Below are positions 15,441-23,151 of a DNA stretch of 64,000 nucleotides, in pieces; position 1 is the first letter of the stretch, and each line of letters starts with the position of its first letter. The stretch is from Acidobacteriota bacterium. Lineage in GTDB: Bacteria > Pseudomonadota > Alphaproteobacteria > Caulobacterales > Hyphomonadaceae. The position numbers were made by a program, and so were the translations under genes. The stretch is taken from positions 620,001 to 684,000 of the forward strand of contig JADJRB010000001.1 of NCBI GenBank assembly GCA_016712445.1, read 5' to 3'. Under the pieces are notes generated by a model. That model searched no databases. It was not told where the DNA came from and worked only from the letters and a program-made list of their open reading frames with translations.

Positions 15441-16655
15441 CTACTGATGATCCTTCAGGCCGAGCACGCGTTTCGCGATGACGTTGAGGTTGATCTCGCT
15501 GGTGCCGCCCTCGATCGAGTTGCCCTTCGAACGCAGCCACTGGCGCGTGACCTTCTTGGCATTCTTGTCGAAGCCCTCGCCTTCCCAGCCGAGTCCCTCG
15601 GTGCCGAGCGCCTCGATCAGCAGTTCATGCCGGTCCTGGTTCATCTTGGCGGCGCCGTACTTCAGGATAGACGCCGTATGGCCGACCGCCTGCCCGGCCT
15701 TCGCCTGCTCGGTCTGGCGCTGCACAGTGAGGGCGAATGCCTTCGAGTACATCTTGTGATCGGCGAGGCGCCCGCGCAGGTCGCCGTCCAGCAGGCGGCC
15801 GCTCTCGTCGGTGCCGATATGCTGCTTGGCATACTCTTCCGGCCCGAGGATGCCGGAGCCGCCCGTGCCGCCGAAGCCGCCGGCCGAAATCGACGAGCGC
15901 TCGAACTGCAGCAACCGCTTGGCGATCTCCCAGCCGCCGTTGACCTTGCCCACCAGCTGGTCCTTCGGCACTTTCACATCGGTGAAGAAGGTTTCGCAGA
16001 ACGGGCTTTCGCCGGAAATCAGCTGGATCGGGCGCGCTTCCACGCCGGGCGATTTCATGTCGAACAGGATGAAGCTGATGCCTTCATGCTTGGTCGATGT
16101 GTCGGTGCGCACGAGGCAGAAGATCCAGTCCGCCTTGTCGGCATAGGACGTCCAGACCTTCTGGCCGTTGATCAGGTAGTGGTCGCCCTTGTCTTCGCAG
16201 CGCGTCTGCAGGCCGGCCAGGTCAGAGCCCGCGCCCGGCTCGGAATAGCCCTGGCACCAGCGGATCTTGCCCTTCAGGATATCCGGGATGAAGCGCAGCT
16301 TCTGCTCGTGGTTGCCGAACTCCAGCAGCGCCGGGCCAAACATCCAGAGGCCGAACGAGAAGAGTGGCGGGCGCGCCTTGATGCGGCGCAGCTCCTGCTC
16401 CAGCACGCGGGCCTCGTCCCGGTTCAGGCCGCCGCCGCCATACTCCTTCGGCCATTGCGGCGAGGTCCAGCCCTTCTCTCCCATCCGGTCGAGCCAGAGT
16501 TTCGATTCCGGGTTCTTGAACGTGGCATTGCGCCCGCCCCAGACAACCTCGTCATCCGGCATCGGCGTGCGCATCGAAGGCGGGCAGTTTTCCTCCAGCC
16601 ACTTGCGGGTCTCGGCGCGGAACGCCTCGAGTTGCTCGGCATTGTCGTAGGCCAT
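15441..16655 (-). CDS. Acyl-CoA dehydrogenase (larger partner)
   Basis: The 404-residue product starts MAYDNAEQLEAFRAETRKWLEENCPPSMRT in the style of FadE-type long or bulky acyl-CoA dehydrogenases. It contains WCQGYSEPGAGSDLAGL (flavin and substrate loop), KVWTSYADKADWIFCLVRT and the C-terminal GGTSEINLNVIAKRVLGL. ATG at 16655 is chosen over an upstream in-frame ATG at 16727 because CAGGGAGTGAG lies directly before it and the extra residues do not fit the family. It forms an operon with the smaller dehydrogenase. Confidence 0.92.
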   Translation of the reverse strand: MAYDNAEQLEAFRAETRKWLEENCPPSMRTPMPDDEVVWGGRNATFKNPESKLWLDRMGEKGWTSPQWPKEYGGGGLNRDEARVLEQELRRIKARPPLFSFGLWMFGPALLEFGNHEQKLRFIPDILKGKIRWCQGYSEPGAGSDLAGLQTRCEDKGDHYLINGQKVWTSYADKADWIFCLVRTDTSTKHEGISFILFDMKSPGVEARPIQLISGESPFCETFFTDVKVPKDQLVGKVNGGWEIAKRLLQFERSSISAGGFGGTGGSGILGPEEYAKQHIGTDESGRLLDGDLRGRLADHKMYSKAFALTVQRQTEQAKAGQAVGHTASILKYGAAKMNQDRHELLIEALGTEGLGWEGEGFDKNAKKVTRQWLRSKGNSIEGGTSEINLNVIAKRVLGLKDHQ

Positions 16656-16733
16656 CGGCTCACTCCCTGGAATGTTCGGATTATCGAGCCACCCTAAGCC
16701 GGCCATCCGCATCCGCCAAGCGTTCACGCGGCG

Positions 16734-18173
16734 TCAGAAAGTCCCGGCGGGGCGGTGGGGTGTCTTGGCCCAGAAATGCGGACACCTGGCGAGACCATAG
16801 ATCGCGCGGCCCATCGCGATCGTCTGCAGCGGCCAGTAGAGTGGCAAGGTGAGCGCAAGCCACAGCCGGCGGACGCCAAGCTGCCCCGGCGCGGCGAGCG
16901 CCATCGCGATGCCCGCCGCGTACGACAGCAGTGCCAGCCCGGCGAAGGCAGGCGCCATCACGGCGCCGGGCACCAGCGCGCAAGCGCACAGCCAGAGCGC
17001 CCAAGGGCCGTGGACAAGCGCAGACAGGATGGCGGCGCCCAGCGTCAGCTGCACCCCGAGGAATCCGCCGACCCCAAGTTCGCGCAGCGCCGCCAGTGGC
17101 TGGCGCATCACCACGAGCCAGGTCTGCAGAAAGCCCTTCAGCCACCGCGAGCGCTGGTTGACCCAGACAAGCAAGGCCTCGGGCGGCGTCTCGCGCGTCG
17201 GCGGCGCGATGACCCCGACACGCTGGCCGCCGCGCGCGAGGCGCAGGCCGAGGTCGGCGTCCTCAGTGACATTCCAGGCGTCCCAGCCGCCGGCCGACAC
17301 CAGTGCTGCACGCCTGAAATGGTTGCTCGTGCCGCCCAGCATCACCGGCAAGCCGAGGCGGGCAAGGCCCGGCAGGACGCGGCCAAACTGAACGGCATAT
17401 TCCAATGCCCATTGGCCCGCGATCCAGCCACGGCCGCCCTCCCCGGCCAACGGCGCCTGGACGCAGGCGAGACTGCTGCCGGCCGCCGCAAACGCCCTCA
17501 CCGCCGCCTTCAGCTGATCCGGGTGCGGACGGTCCTCCGCATCATAGACGACAACAAAAGCGCCGCGCGCCCGGGCAAGACCATAGTTGAGCGCCCTCGG
17601 CTTGGTGCGCGGGTTACCAGGCGGGACGACCAATAGTTCGGTCCCGGCCGGCCAGCGCTCGCAGCGCAGCGCGGAGAGCGTGGCCGTGTCGCCTGCTTCG
17701 ATCAGCAGCTTCACGTCGAGCTTGTCAGCCGGATAGTCGAGCGCGCGGATTGCCGCCGCGAGCTGCGCAGCGGTCTCCGCTTCATCCTTCAGCGCGATCA
17801 ACAGCGTGTAGACGGGCCAGTCTTCCAACGCCCCGGCGACCGGCGCGGCCGGCGAAGCGCGGCTTGCGCCAGCAACGTAGACCCGCACCCGGAACGCCAG
17901 CACCGCGAAGAAGAACAGCGCACCAGACCAGCCGAGGCACGCGGCAATGGTGGAGGGCGCAACGAGGACAGCGATGCCGATGAGCGCAAACAGCCGGGCG
18001 AATGCACGCCGCTGCGACGGTGTCAGGGTGCGAGCGGCGGAGTGACCGGGACGGCGCAGGAGCAGGCCGAAAGCCGCCGCGTGCGCCGCGCGCCGGTCTG
18101 CGGGCGGGCGTAACAGACCCTGCCCGCCGGGCTCACCTGCCCGGTCAAAAAAGCCTTCTCCGTCGGCCGCCAC
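16734..18173 (-). CDS. Membrane glycosyltransferase, family 2 (cellulose synthase-like)
   Basis: The 479-residue protein has a transmembrane pair near residues 60-95, a cytoplasmic GT-A domain and several C-terminal membrane helices (about residues 365-450). Catalytic motifs are visible: VVYDAEDRP (metal-binding DxD type), TEDADLGLRLA (the ED base) and QRSRWLKG (QxxRW), which mark processive beta-glycan synthases. It polymerises or transfers a sugar from a nucleotide donor across the inner membrane; the polymer is unknown. No PilZ domain, no partner bcsB-like gene and no export gene lie beside it. The first 45 residues are low-complexity and the start at 18173 is uncertain; a start nearer residue 50 is possible. 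Confidence 0.82.
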   Translation of the reverse strand: MAADGEGFFDRAGEPGGQGLLRPPADRRAAHAAAFGLLLRRPGHSAARTLTPSQRRAFARLFALIGIAVLVAPSTIAACLGWSGALFFFAVLAFRVRVYVAGASRASPAAPVAGALEDWPVYTLLIALKDEAETAAQLAAAIRALDYPADKLDVKLLIEAGDTATLSALRCERWPAGTELLVVPPGNPRTKPRALNYGLARARGAFVVVYDAEDRPHPDQLKAAVRAFAAAGSSLACVQAPLAGEGGRGWIAGQWALEYAVQFGRVLPGLARLGLPVMLGGTSNHFRRAALVSAGGWDAWNVTEDADLGLRLARGGQRVGVIAPPTRETPPEALLVWVNQRSRWLKGFLQTWLVVMRQPLAALRELGVGGFLGVQLTLGAAILSALVHGPWALWLCACALVPGAVMAPAFAGLALLSYAAGIAMALAAPGQLGVRRLWLALTLPLYWPLQTIAMGRAIYGLARCPHFWAKTPHRPAGTF

Positions 18174-18201
18174 GCCCCAGCACCCACAGCATTTTCACAA
18201 G

Positions 18202-18210
18202 TTATCCACA
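18202..18210 (+). promoter_or_regulatory. Single consensus DnaA box
   Basis: TTATCCACA at 18202-18210 matches the DnaA box consensus exactly and lies in the short spacer upstream of the glycosyltransferase gene. Only one copy is seen and no AT-rich unwinding region adjoins it, so it is not an origin. It may be chance or a DnaA-responsive promoter element. Confidence 0.3.
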
Positions 18211-18258
18211 AACCTTAGATCACAATCGTTTCACGTTCGCAATGAAATCGTCTTGGCC

Positions 18259-18507
18259 TCACTTGCGCTTCAGCGAGTCGCGGAGCGCCTTCCTCTGACG
18301 CTCCAGAGCGGCCTTCAACGCCGCGCGCGACGACGGCGGCGTACCAGCCGCGCTGTCGTCCGCCCCGCCGGCGCTGGACGACATTTCATCCAGTGGCGTG
18401 TTGTCCGTTCCGCAGATGCCGCAGGAATAGGTGAACACCGGCAAAGGCGACGCGCAGTTCCAGCAATGCGTGGGTCGGCCAAGCTTAGGGTCGGTCGGTC
18501 CGGACAT
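18259..18507 (-). CDS. Small zinc-ribbon protein
   Basis: The 82-residue product has two cysteine pairs, CWNC at 15-18 and CGIC at 29-32, forming a probable zinc ribbon. An acidic and serine-rich linker and a basic C-terminal helix (RAALKAALERQRKALRDSLKRK) follow. It may act in nucleic acid or protein binding; no family is recognised. It stands between the glycosyltransferase and the divergent photolyase gene. Confidence 0.68.
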   Translation of the reverse strand: MSGPTDPKLGRPTHCWNCASPLPVFTYSCGICGTDNTPLDEMSSSAGGADDSAAGTPPSSRAALKAALERQRKALRDSLKRK

Positions 18508-18612
18508 GTGTGGTTCCTCCTGCCTTCACTGGGATAGGCGCAGGATTCCGGCAGAACGGGGCACATGCGCCCGCCTCTTGAAGCCCCGGCTCGTTTGTTC
18601 TACATTTGTTCC

Positions 18613-20133
18613 ATGTCCGGCGTTCATGCCCTCTGGTTCCGGCGCGACCTTCGCGTCCACGATCACGCTCCGCTGCTGGCAGCGGCGGCGAGCGGCGCGC
18701 CTGTGCTCCCGGTCTACATCTTCGATCCCGAGTATTGGTCGCAGCCGGAAATTTCGCGCCGCCAGTTCGATTTCCTGCTGGAGTCGCTGCGCGAGCTTGA
18801 TGCCGCCCTCGCAGCCCGGGGCAGCCGGCTTGTGGTGCGCACCGGCCCGGCCGCCGAAGTGCTCGCCGCGCTGCATCGCGAGTACGGCCTTGAGGCCGTC
18901 CACGCCTACCAGGAAACCGGTTTGCAATGGTGCGCCGGCCGGGACCGCCTGGTCTATCGCTGGGCACGCAACGCCGGCGTCGCGATGCGCGAGCAGCCGT
19001 TACCGGGCCTCACAGGATCCCCGGAGCCGTCCGGCTCCTTTTACGCGCGCTGGAACGCCGCTATGGGCGCGCCGCGCGCAAAGGCGCCGGATGCAATCCG
19101 GTCACTCGTGCTGCCTGCGCCGGTCTGGCCCGACGCCGAAGATCTGGGCCTCGGCAAGCCGGACTGTCCTGCCCGCCAGCCGGGTGGACGGGCGGCGGCC
19201 GTCGAATGCCTGCGCTCCTTCCTCGAAGACCCGCAGGCCGGCACCGAGCTGACTTCCCGCCTTTCGCCGCACCTTGCTTTCGGAACGCTGTCCGTCCGCG
19301 AGGCCTGGCAAGCCGCGCAGCGCGCCCTGCAGTTGCGTGCGGCCGACGACGATGCAGGCTTCACTGCGTCGCTCCACATCTTCCTTGAACGGCTCACGGA
19401 ACGCGGCCGCTGCCTTCAGGCCCACGCAGGCCAGGCCGCGCTCGATCCGCGTACGCTGGTGCCCGCACATGACGGCGTTCGCCCCTGCGCCGATCCGGCG
19501 GATCCGCGGCTCGACGCCTGGCTGCAAGGGCGCACCGGCTTCCCCTTCCTTGACGCCAACCTGCGCGCGCTGAGGGCCGCCGGCTGGATAAACCATGAGG
19601 CGCGGGCGCTCGTGATCGGCTTTGTTTCGCACCACCTCTGGCTTGACTGGCGGCTGCCGGCGAGCCGCCTCGCCGGCCTGTTCACCGATTTCGAGCCCGC
19701 CATTCACCTTGCCCAGGCCCGCCTTCAGGCGGCGGCGACCGATGTTGAGGCGCCGCGCATCTTTGATCCGGTGAAGCAATCGCGCCTCCTCGATGCCGAC
19801 GGCGCTTTCATCCGCCAGTGGGTGCCGGAACTTGCGCGGCTGCCGGATGCCTTCCTGCATGCGCCCTGGGATGCGCCTCCGGAATTCCTGTCCGCCGCCG
19901 GGGTCGTGCTGGGCCAGACCTATCCGATGCGGATTGTCGACCACAAGGCAGCCGCCAATGAAGCGCGCAGCCGCATCGCTGCCGCTCGCCGGCAAGCGGC
20001 TCCGGCTGCTGCCGCTGACGACTTCCAGGCCCGGATCGGCGCGCGCCGCCGCAGGCCTGCGACCCGGCCCGCTGAGCGGCCCGCCGCGAAAGCGCAACTC
20101 GATCTCGACTTCGGACGCGCCTTCGCCTCCTGA
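18613..20133 (+). CDS. Cryptochrome/photolyase family protein
   Basis: The 506-residue protein has the N-terminal photolyase alpha/beta domain (HALWFRRDLRVHDHAPLLAA) and a C-terminal FAD-binding domain with LSPHLAFGTLSVREAW, GRTGFPFLDANLRALRAAGW and a FEPAIHLAQARLQAA / DPVKQSRLLDADGAFIRQWVPEL block. The family uses blue light to repair cyclobutane dimers or to signal. The usual MHNRxR segment of class I CPD photolyases is INHEARALVIGFVSHHLWLDW here, which groups it with a less studied FAD-domain branch rather than with typical Phr or Cry-DASH. The C-terminal 40 residues are arginine- and alanine-rich. ATG 18613 gives the normal N-terminus; an in-frame ATG at 18565 would add 16 residues. Confidence 0.87.
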   Translation: MSGVHALWFRRDLRVHDHAPLLAAAASGAPVLPVYIFDPEYWSQPEISRRQFDFLLESLRELDAALAARGSRLVVRTGPAAEVLAALHREYGLEAVHAYQETGLQWCAGRDRLVYRWARNAGVAMREQPLPGLTGSPEPSGSFYARWNAAMGAPRAKAPDAIRSLVLPAPVWPDAEDLGLGKPDCPARQPGGRAAAVECLRSFLEDPQAGTELTSRLSPHLAFGTLSVREAWQAAQRALQLRAADDDAGFTASLHIFLERLTERGRCLQAHAGQAALDPRTLVPAHDGVRPCADPADPRLDAWLQGRTGFPFLDANLRALRAAGWINHEARALVIGFVSHHLWLDWRLPASRLAGLFTDFEPAIHLAQARLQAAATDVEAPRIFDPVKQSRLLDADGAFIRQWVPELARLPDAFLHAPWDAPPEFLSAAGVVLGQTYPMRIVDHKAAANEARSRIAAARRQAAPAAAADDFQARIGARRRRPATRPAERPAAKAQLDLDFGRAFAS

Positions 20134-20171
20134 AGCGGCCGCAAGCCCCGATTCCTACCCATATTGACCAA

Positions 20172-20287
20172 CGATAAAAGTCCGCGACGCCATCGCGCAG
20201 CCTCAATTATCGTTTTTCGATGAATTTATCGCCTTGTTTTTGCTTGATTTTATTTTTTTTCGATAATTTAATATTGAAAAACGATAA
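20172..20287 (+). promoter_or_regulatory. AT-rich control region with repeated TTATCG/CGATAA motifs
   Basis: This AT-rich part of the 244-bp gap between photolyase and the next gene holds five copies of TTATCG or its complement: CGATAA near 20172, TTATCG at 20207 and near 20226, CGATAA near 20261 and at 20282. The outer pair forms a perfect 12-bp inverted repeat, TTATCGTTTTTC at 20207-20218 against GAAAAACGATAA at 20276-20287. It is probably a promoter with several sites for one regulator, upstream of the 61-residue and UrcA genes. Confidence 0.5.
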
Positions 20288-20377
20288 GTGCTGGTCTATC
20301 TACGAATTGTCGGCAGCGGGAACAGCCCGCCAAGGCAGAAACAGAAACCAGACCCACAACAAACAGGAGAATAGATC

Positions 20378-20563
20378 ATGTCCCCCCGCGCCCTTTCGAA
20401 CGACATCGGTGCCGAAAAATTCGCCGCTGTCTCGGCGCTTGCCCGCCCCACCGGAACCGCCCCTGTCCGGTACGAGGCTGCAAACGACACGGTCGCGGTG
20501 GAACGGATGGATATCCTCGCCCGCCGCCGCCGCCGCCAGAACCGCCGCGAGCTCCGCTCGTAG
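20378..20563 (+). CDS. Small arginine-rich protein of unknown function
   Basis: The 61-residue frame starts at ATG 20378 behind a strong ribosome site (CAGGAGAATAG). The N-terminal half is unremarkable (MSPRALSNDIGAEKFAAVSA) and the C-terminus is very basic (ILARRRRRQNRRELRS), suggesting nucleic-acid binding. No family is recognised, and it does not resemble NepR. The good ribosome site and the complex upstream control region argue that it is expressed. Confidence 0.55.
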   Translation: MSPRALSNDIGAEKFAAVSALARPTGTAPVRYEAANDTVAVERMDILARRRRRQNRRELRS

Positions 20564-20645
20564 CGACCCTGAAGCACCGCCGGGAACCCCTGCCCTGGCG
20601 GTGCTTCTACCCCCCCAGAAAAGCCCCCAAGGAAGGAAACACCTC

Positions 20646-20948
20646 ATGTACCGCCCCCTCATCGCCGCCGCCCTCGCCGTCACCGTCTTCACCGCGCCGG
20701 CCCTCGCCGCCTCCAGCACGTTCAACATGGATGTCGGCTACTCGAAGGCCAAACTCGCCACCCCGGCCAGCGCCGCCGAAGAGTATGACCATATCCGCAA
20801 GCAGGTCGCCGACCGCTGCGAAACGGAACTGGCCGACGTGAAATACGGCAAGCAGATCGCGGTCCGCGCCTGCACCGAGCGCACGCTGACCAACACGGTC
20901 CGCGCCATCAACAACGCCAATCTCAGCGAAGTCCACGCCAACCGCTGA
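20646..20948 (+). CDS. UrcA family protein, exported
   Basis: The 100-residue product has a signal peptide (MYRPLIAAALAVTVFTAPALA) and an UrcA-type domain: NMDVGYSKAKLATPASAAEE followed by a helix with Cys pairs (DRCETELADV and VRACTERTL) expected to form a disulfide, and the end NTVRAINNANLSEVHA. UrcA proteins are small periplasmic proteins of unknown role found mainly in alphaproteobacteria and xanthomonads. AAGGAAA precedes the ATG at 20646. It lies 82 bp after the arginine-rich gene and is closed by a strong terminator. Confidence 0.85.
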   Translation: MYRPLIAAALAVTVFTAPALAASSTFNMDVGYSKAKLATPASAAEEYDHIRKQVADRCETELADVKYGKQIAVRACTERTLTNTVRAINNANLSEVHANR

Positions 20949-21014
20949 ACCGGCCTGCGCTGTCGCGGCGCCCTGCCTCTCACTCCATACGCCTCGCCGC
21001 GACAACGCCCACTG

Positions 21015-21053
21015 CCGCCTTCGTCCCGCCAGACGAAGGCGGTTCTTTTTTTT
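21015..21053 (+). terminator. Rho-independent terminator after the urcA-like gene
   Basis: CCGCCTTCGTC at 21015-21025 pairs perfectly with GACGAAGGCGG at 21032-21042 and is followed by TTC and a run of T to 21053. It also separates this gene from the convergent phosphatase gene. Confidence 0.9.
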
Positions 21054-21067
21054 GGGCCAGGAGAAGC

Positions 21068-21595
21068 TCAGTCCCCGTCGCCGTCGCGGAAATCCTTGGC
21101 GCGCAGCACATGCGCGAGCCGGAAATGTGCGGGCACGAACGCGCCGTGCGCCAGCGCCTCGTAGAGCGCCGCGCAACTGGTCGGAAACTTCTCGTTCAGC
21201 CGCAGCGAGGCCTGATGGTCTTCCGAGCCGCCCTCGCGCAGGATCGAAAGCGCAAAATCGTGCAGGCCCGGATTGTGACCGATCACCATCAACGTGCCCG
21301 CGCGGTCGTTCTGGCTGACGGCTTCGGTCAGTCCGCGCACGCCGGTCAGGTAGAGCGACTCCATCGGGCGCACCTTCTCGCCGGAGAAGATGCTGGCAAC
21401 TTCCGAACAGGTCTCGCGTGCCCGCCGCGCGCTCGAGACCAGAATCAATTCCGGACTCCAGCCCAACGCAACCAGTTCCTCGGCCATGCGCTTGGCATCG
21501 CCGTGCCCCTGCGGTGTCAACGCACGCCCGAAATCGTCGATGCCCTCCGACCAGGGCTCAGTCTTGGCGTGACGCATCAGGATCAGGCGTTTCAT
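21068..21595 (-). CDS. SixA-like histidine phosphatase
   Basis: The 175-residue histidine phosphatase superfamily protein starts MKRLILMRHAKTEPW with the catalytic RH pair at Arg8-His9 and has the second catalytic His in LMVIGHNPGLHDFA. The small size and these motifs match SixA-type phosphohistidine phosphatases, which remove phosphate from histidine on signalling or PTS proteins; the true substrate is unknown. ATG 21595 gives the family start. It is divergent from the peroxiredoxin gene. Confidence 0.88.
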   Translation of the reverse strand: MKRLILMRHAKTEPWSEGIDDFGRALTPQGHGDAKRMAEELVALGWSPELILVSSARRARETCSEVASIFSGEKVRPMESLYLTGVRGLTEAVSQNDRAGTLMVIGHNPGLHDFALSILREGGSEDHQASLRLNEKFPTSCAALYEALAHGAFVPAHFRLAHVLRAKDFRDGDGD

Positions 21596-21714
21596 GGGCG
21601 AACCCGCTCCCGGCGGCATTGAGGATTTCTCATCGGCGGCTTCAGGCAGCTGTGGTTGTTCGGGCCTCGTTAGGCACTAGTTTCGCGGCAGAAATCAAGA
21701 GACAGGACCGCAGA

Positions 21715-22356
21715 ATGACCCTTTTGATCGGCGACACCGCCCCGGACTTCGAAGCCGACACGACCGAAGGCCGGATCCGGTTCCACAAATGGGCGGGCGA
21801 CGACTGGGTCATCTTCTTTTCCCACCCGGCCGATTTCACCCCGGTCTGCACGACAGAACTCGGCTACACGGCGAAGCTGAAGGATGAATTCGCCCGCCGG
21901 GGCGCCAAAGCGCTGGTGATCTCGGTCGATACGCTCGACCATCACACTGACTGGAGCGCTGACATCGCGGAAACCCAGGGATCGGCCGTGAATTTTCCGA
22001 TGATCGCCGACCCCGACCGGAAGGTCGCAACGCTCTACAACATGATCCACCCCAACGCCGACCCGAAGGTCACCGTGCGCGCGGTGTATGTGATTGACCC
22101 GTCGCGCAAGATCCGCGCCTCGATCATCTACCCGCCGAGCGTCGGCCGAAACTTTGATGAAGTCCTGCGCCTGCTCGATGCGCTGCAGCTGACCGATGGC
22201 TACAAGGTCGCCACGCCCGTCAACTGGCAGGACGGCGACGACGTCATCATTGCGCCGTCGCTGAAGGACGAGGCGGAAATCGCGCGCCTGTTCCCGAAAG
22301 GCTATACCGCGCTGAAGCCGTACCTGCGCGTGACGCCGCAGCCCGGCAAGGGCTGA
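21715..22356 (+). CDS. 1-Cys peroxiredoxin (Prx6 group)
   Basis: The 213-residue thioredoxin-fold peroxidase has the peroxidatic site HPADFTPVCTTELG with Cys45, a matching Arg in the RxxR region, and the Prx6-type C-terminal extension (VATPVNWQDGDDVIIAPSLKDEAE). No second cysteine is present, so it is the 1-Cys type that needs an external reductant. It reduces peroxides in the cytoplasm. ATG at 21715 gives the usual MTLLIGDTAPDFE start, with GACAGGA about 10 bases before. The PhyR general stress regulator lies downstream. Confidence 0.95.
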   Translation: MTLLIGDTAPDFEADTTEGRIRFHKWAGDDWVIFFSHPADFTPVCTTELGYTAKLKDEFARRGAKALVISVDTLDHHTDWSADIAETQGSAVNFPMIADPDRKVATLYNMIHPNADPKVTVRAVYVIDPSRKIRASIIYPPSVGRNFDEVLRLLDALQLTDGYKVATPVNWQDGDDVIIAPSLKDEAEIARLFPKGYTALKPYLRVTPQPGKG

Positions 22357-22425
22357 CAGCCCGCATCGGCGTTGCCGAACCGCCTTTCGTTGTGCACACT
22401 GTGATTCTGACGTGCCGGGGCAAAC

Positions 22426-23151
22426 TTGAAGTACACTGAAGCGGTCGAGCATCATTTGCCCTACCTGCGGCGTTACGCGCGCGCGGTGCTCGGTTCTGCC
22501 GCGCAGGGCGACACCAGCGTTGAAGCCGCCCTCGAAGACCTGCTCGCCAAGGCGCAAGGCGACATCACCCGCATCGGCCTCTTCCAGGCGCTCGACGGGG
22601 CGCTCGCCGCGCGCAAACCGGCCCAGGCCAACGCCGCTTCACCGGCCCGCCGCGCCCTTCTTCTGACCGCCATGGAAGGGTTCAATGCGCCAGACGCCGC
22701 AGCGGTGCTGAGCGTCACCGAAGCCGGCTTCGCCGACCTTGTGGCGGAGGCCGAACGCCAGATCGCCGCCCTGCCCAAGAGCCGGATCAGCATCATCGAG
22801 GACGAGCCACTGATCGGCGCAAGCCTCACGCAGATCGCAACCGAGCTTGGCCACACGGTCACAGGCGTCTCCGCGACGCGCGTCACCGCGGTCGAGCGCG
22901 CGCTGGCTGAACGCCCGGACCTGATCCTCGCCGACATCGAGCTGGCCGACGGCTCGCAGGGCACCGATGCCGTCGCCGAGATCCGCAAGGCCTTCACCGT
23001 GCCGGTCATTTTCGTAACCGCCTTCCCGCAGCGCATGCTGGCCGGCAAGAGCGGCGAGCCGACCTTCCTGATCCCGAAGCCGTTCAAACCCGCACATGTG
23101 CGCGCCGTGATCACGCAGGCACTTTACTTCAAGGTCTCCGGCGGGCGCTGA
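22426..23151 (+). CDS. phyR: PhyR-type response regulator (sigma-like domain plus receiver)
   Basis: The 241-residue protein has an N-terminal ECF-sigma-like part (about 1-115, with RRALLLTAMEGFNAPDAAAVLSV in the sigma-4 position) and a C-terminal receiver (about 120-238) with acidic pocket Glu125-Asp126, phosphoacceptor Asp170 (LILADIELADG), Thr198 and Lys218. In the general stress response of alphaproteobacteria, phosphorylated PhyR binds the anti-sigma factor NepR and frees the sigma factor EcfG. The start must be the TTG at 22426: an in-frame stop lies at 22408-22410 and the next Met would cut into the sigma-like domain. No nepR or ecfG is adjacent. It converges with the HWE kinase gene, overlapping it by 28 bp. 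Confidence 0.9.
   Translation: MKYTEAVEHHLPYLRRYARAVLGSAAQGDTSVEAALEDLLAKAQGDITRIGLFQALDGALAARKPAQANAASPARRALLLTAMEGFNAPDAAAVLSVTEAGFADLVAEAERQIAALPKSRISIIEDEPLIGASLTQIATELGHTVTGVSATRVTAVERALAERPDLILADIELADGSQGTDAVAEIRKAFTVPVIFVTAFPQRMLAGKSGEPTFLIPKPFKPAHVRAVITQALYFKVSGGR

Noticed and set aside
20207..20287. AT-rich region as a replication origin
   Set aside because: There is no cluster of DnaA boxes, and the one exact DnaA box (18202-18210) is 2 kb away. A regulatory region fits better.
20378..20563. Small protein as NepR partner of PhyR
   Set aside because: Size is similar, but the sequence lacks the NepR helix pattern and the gene is 1.9 kb from phyR with other genes between.
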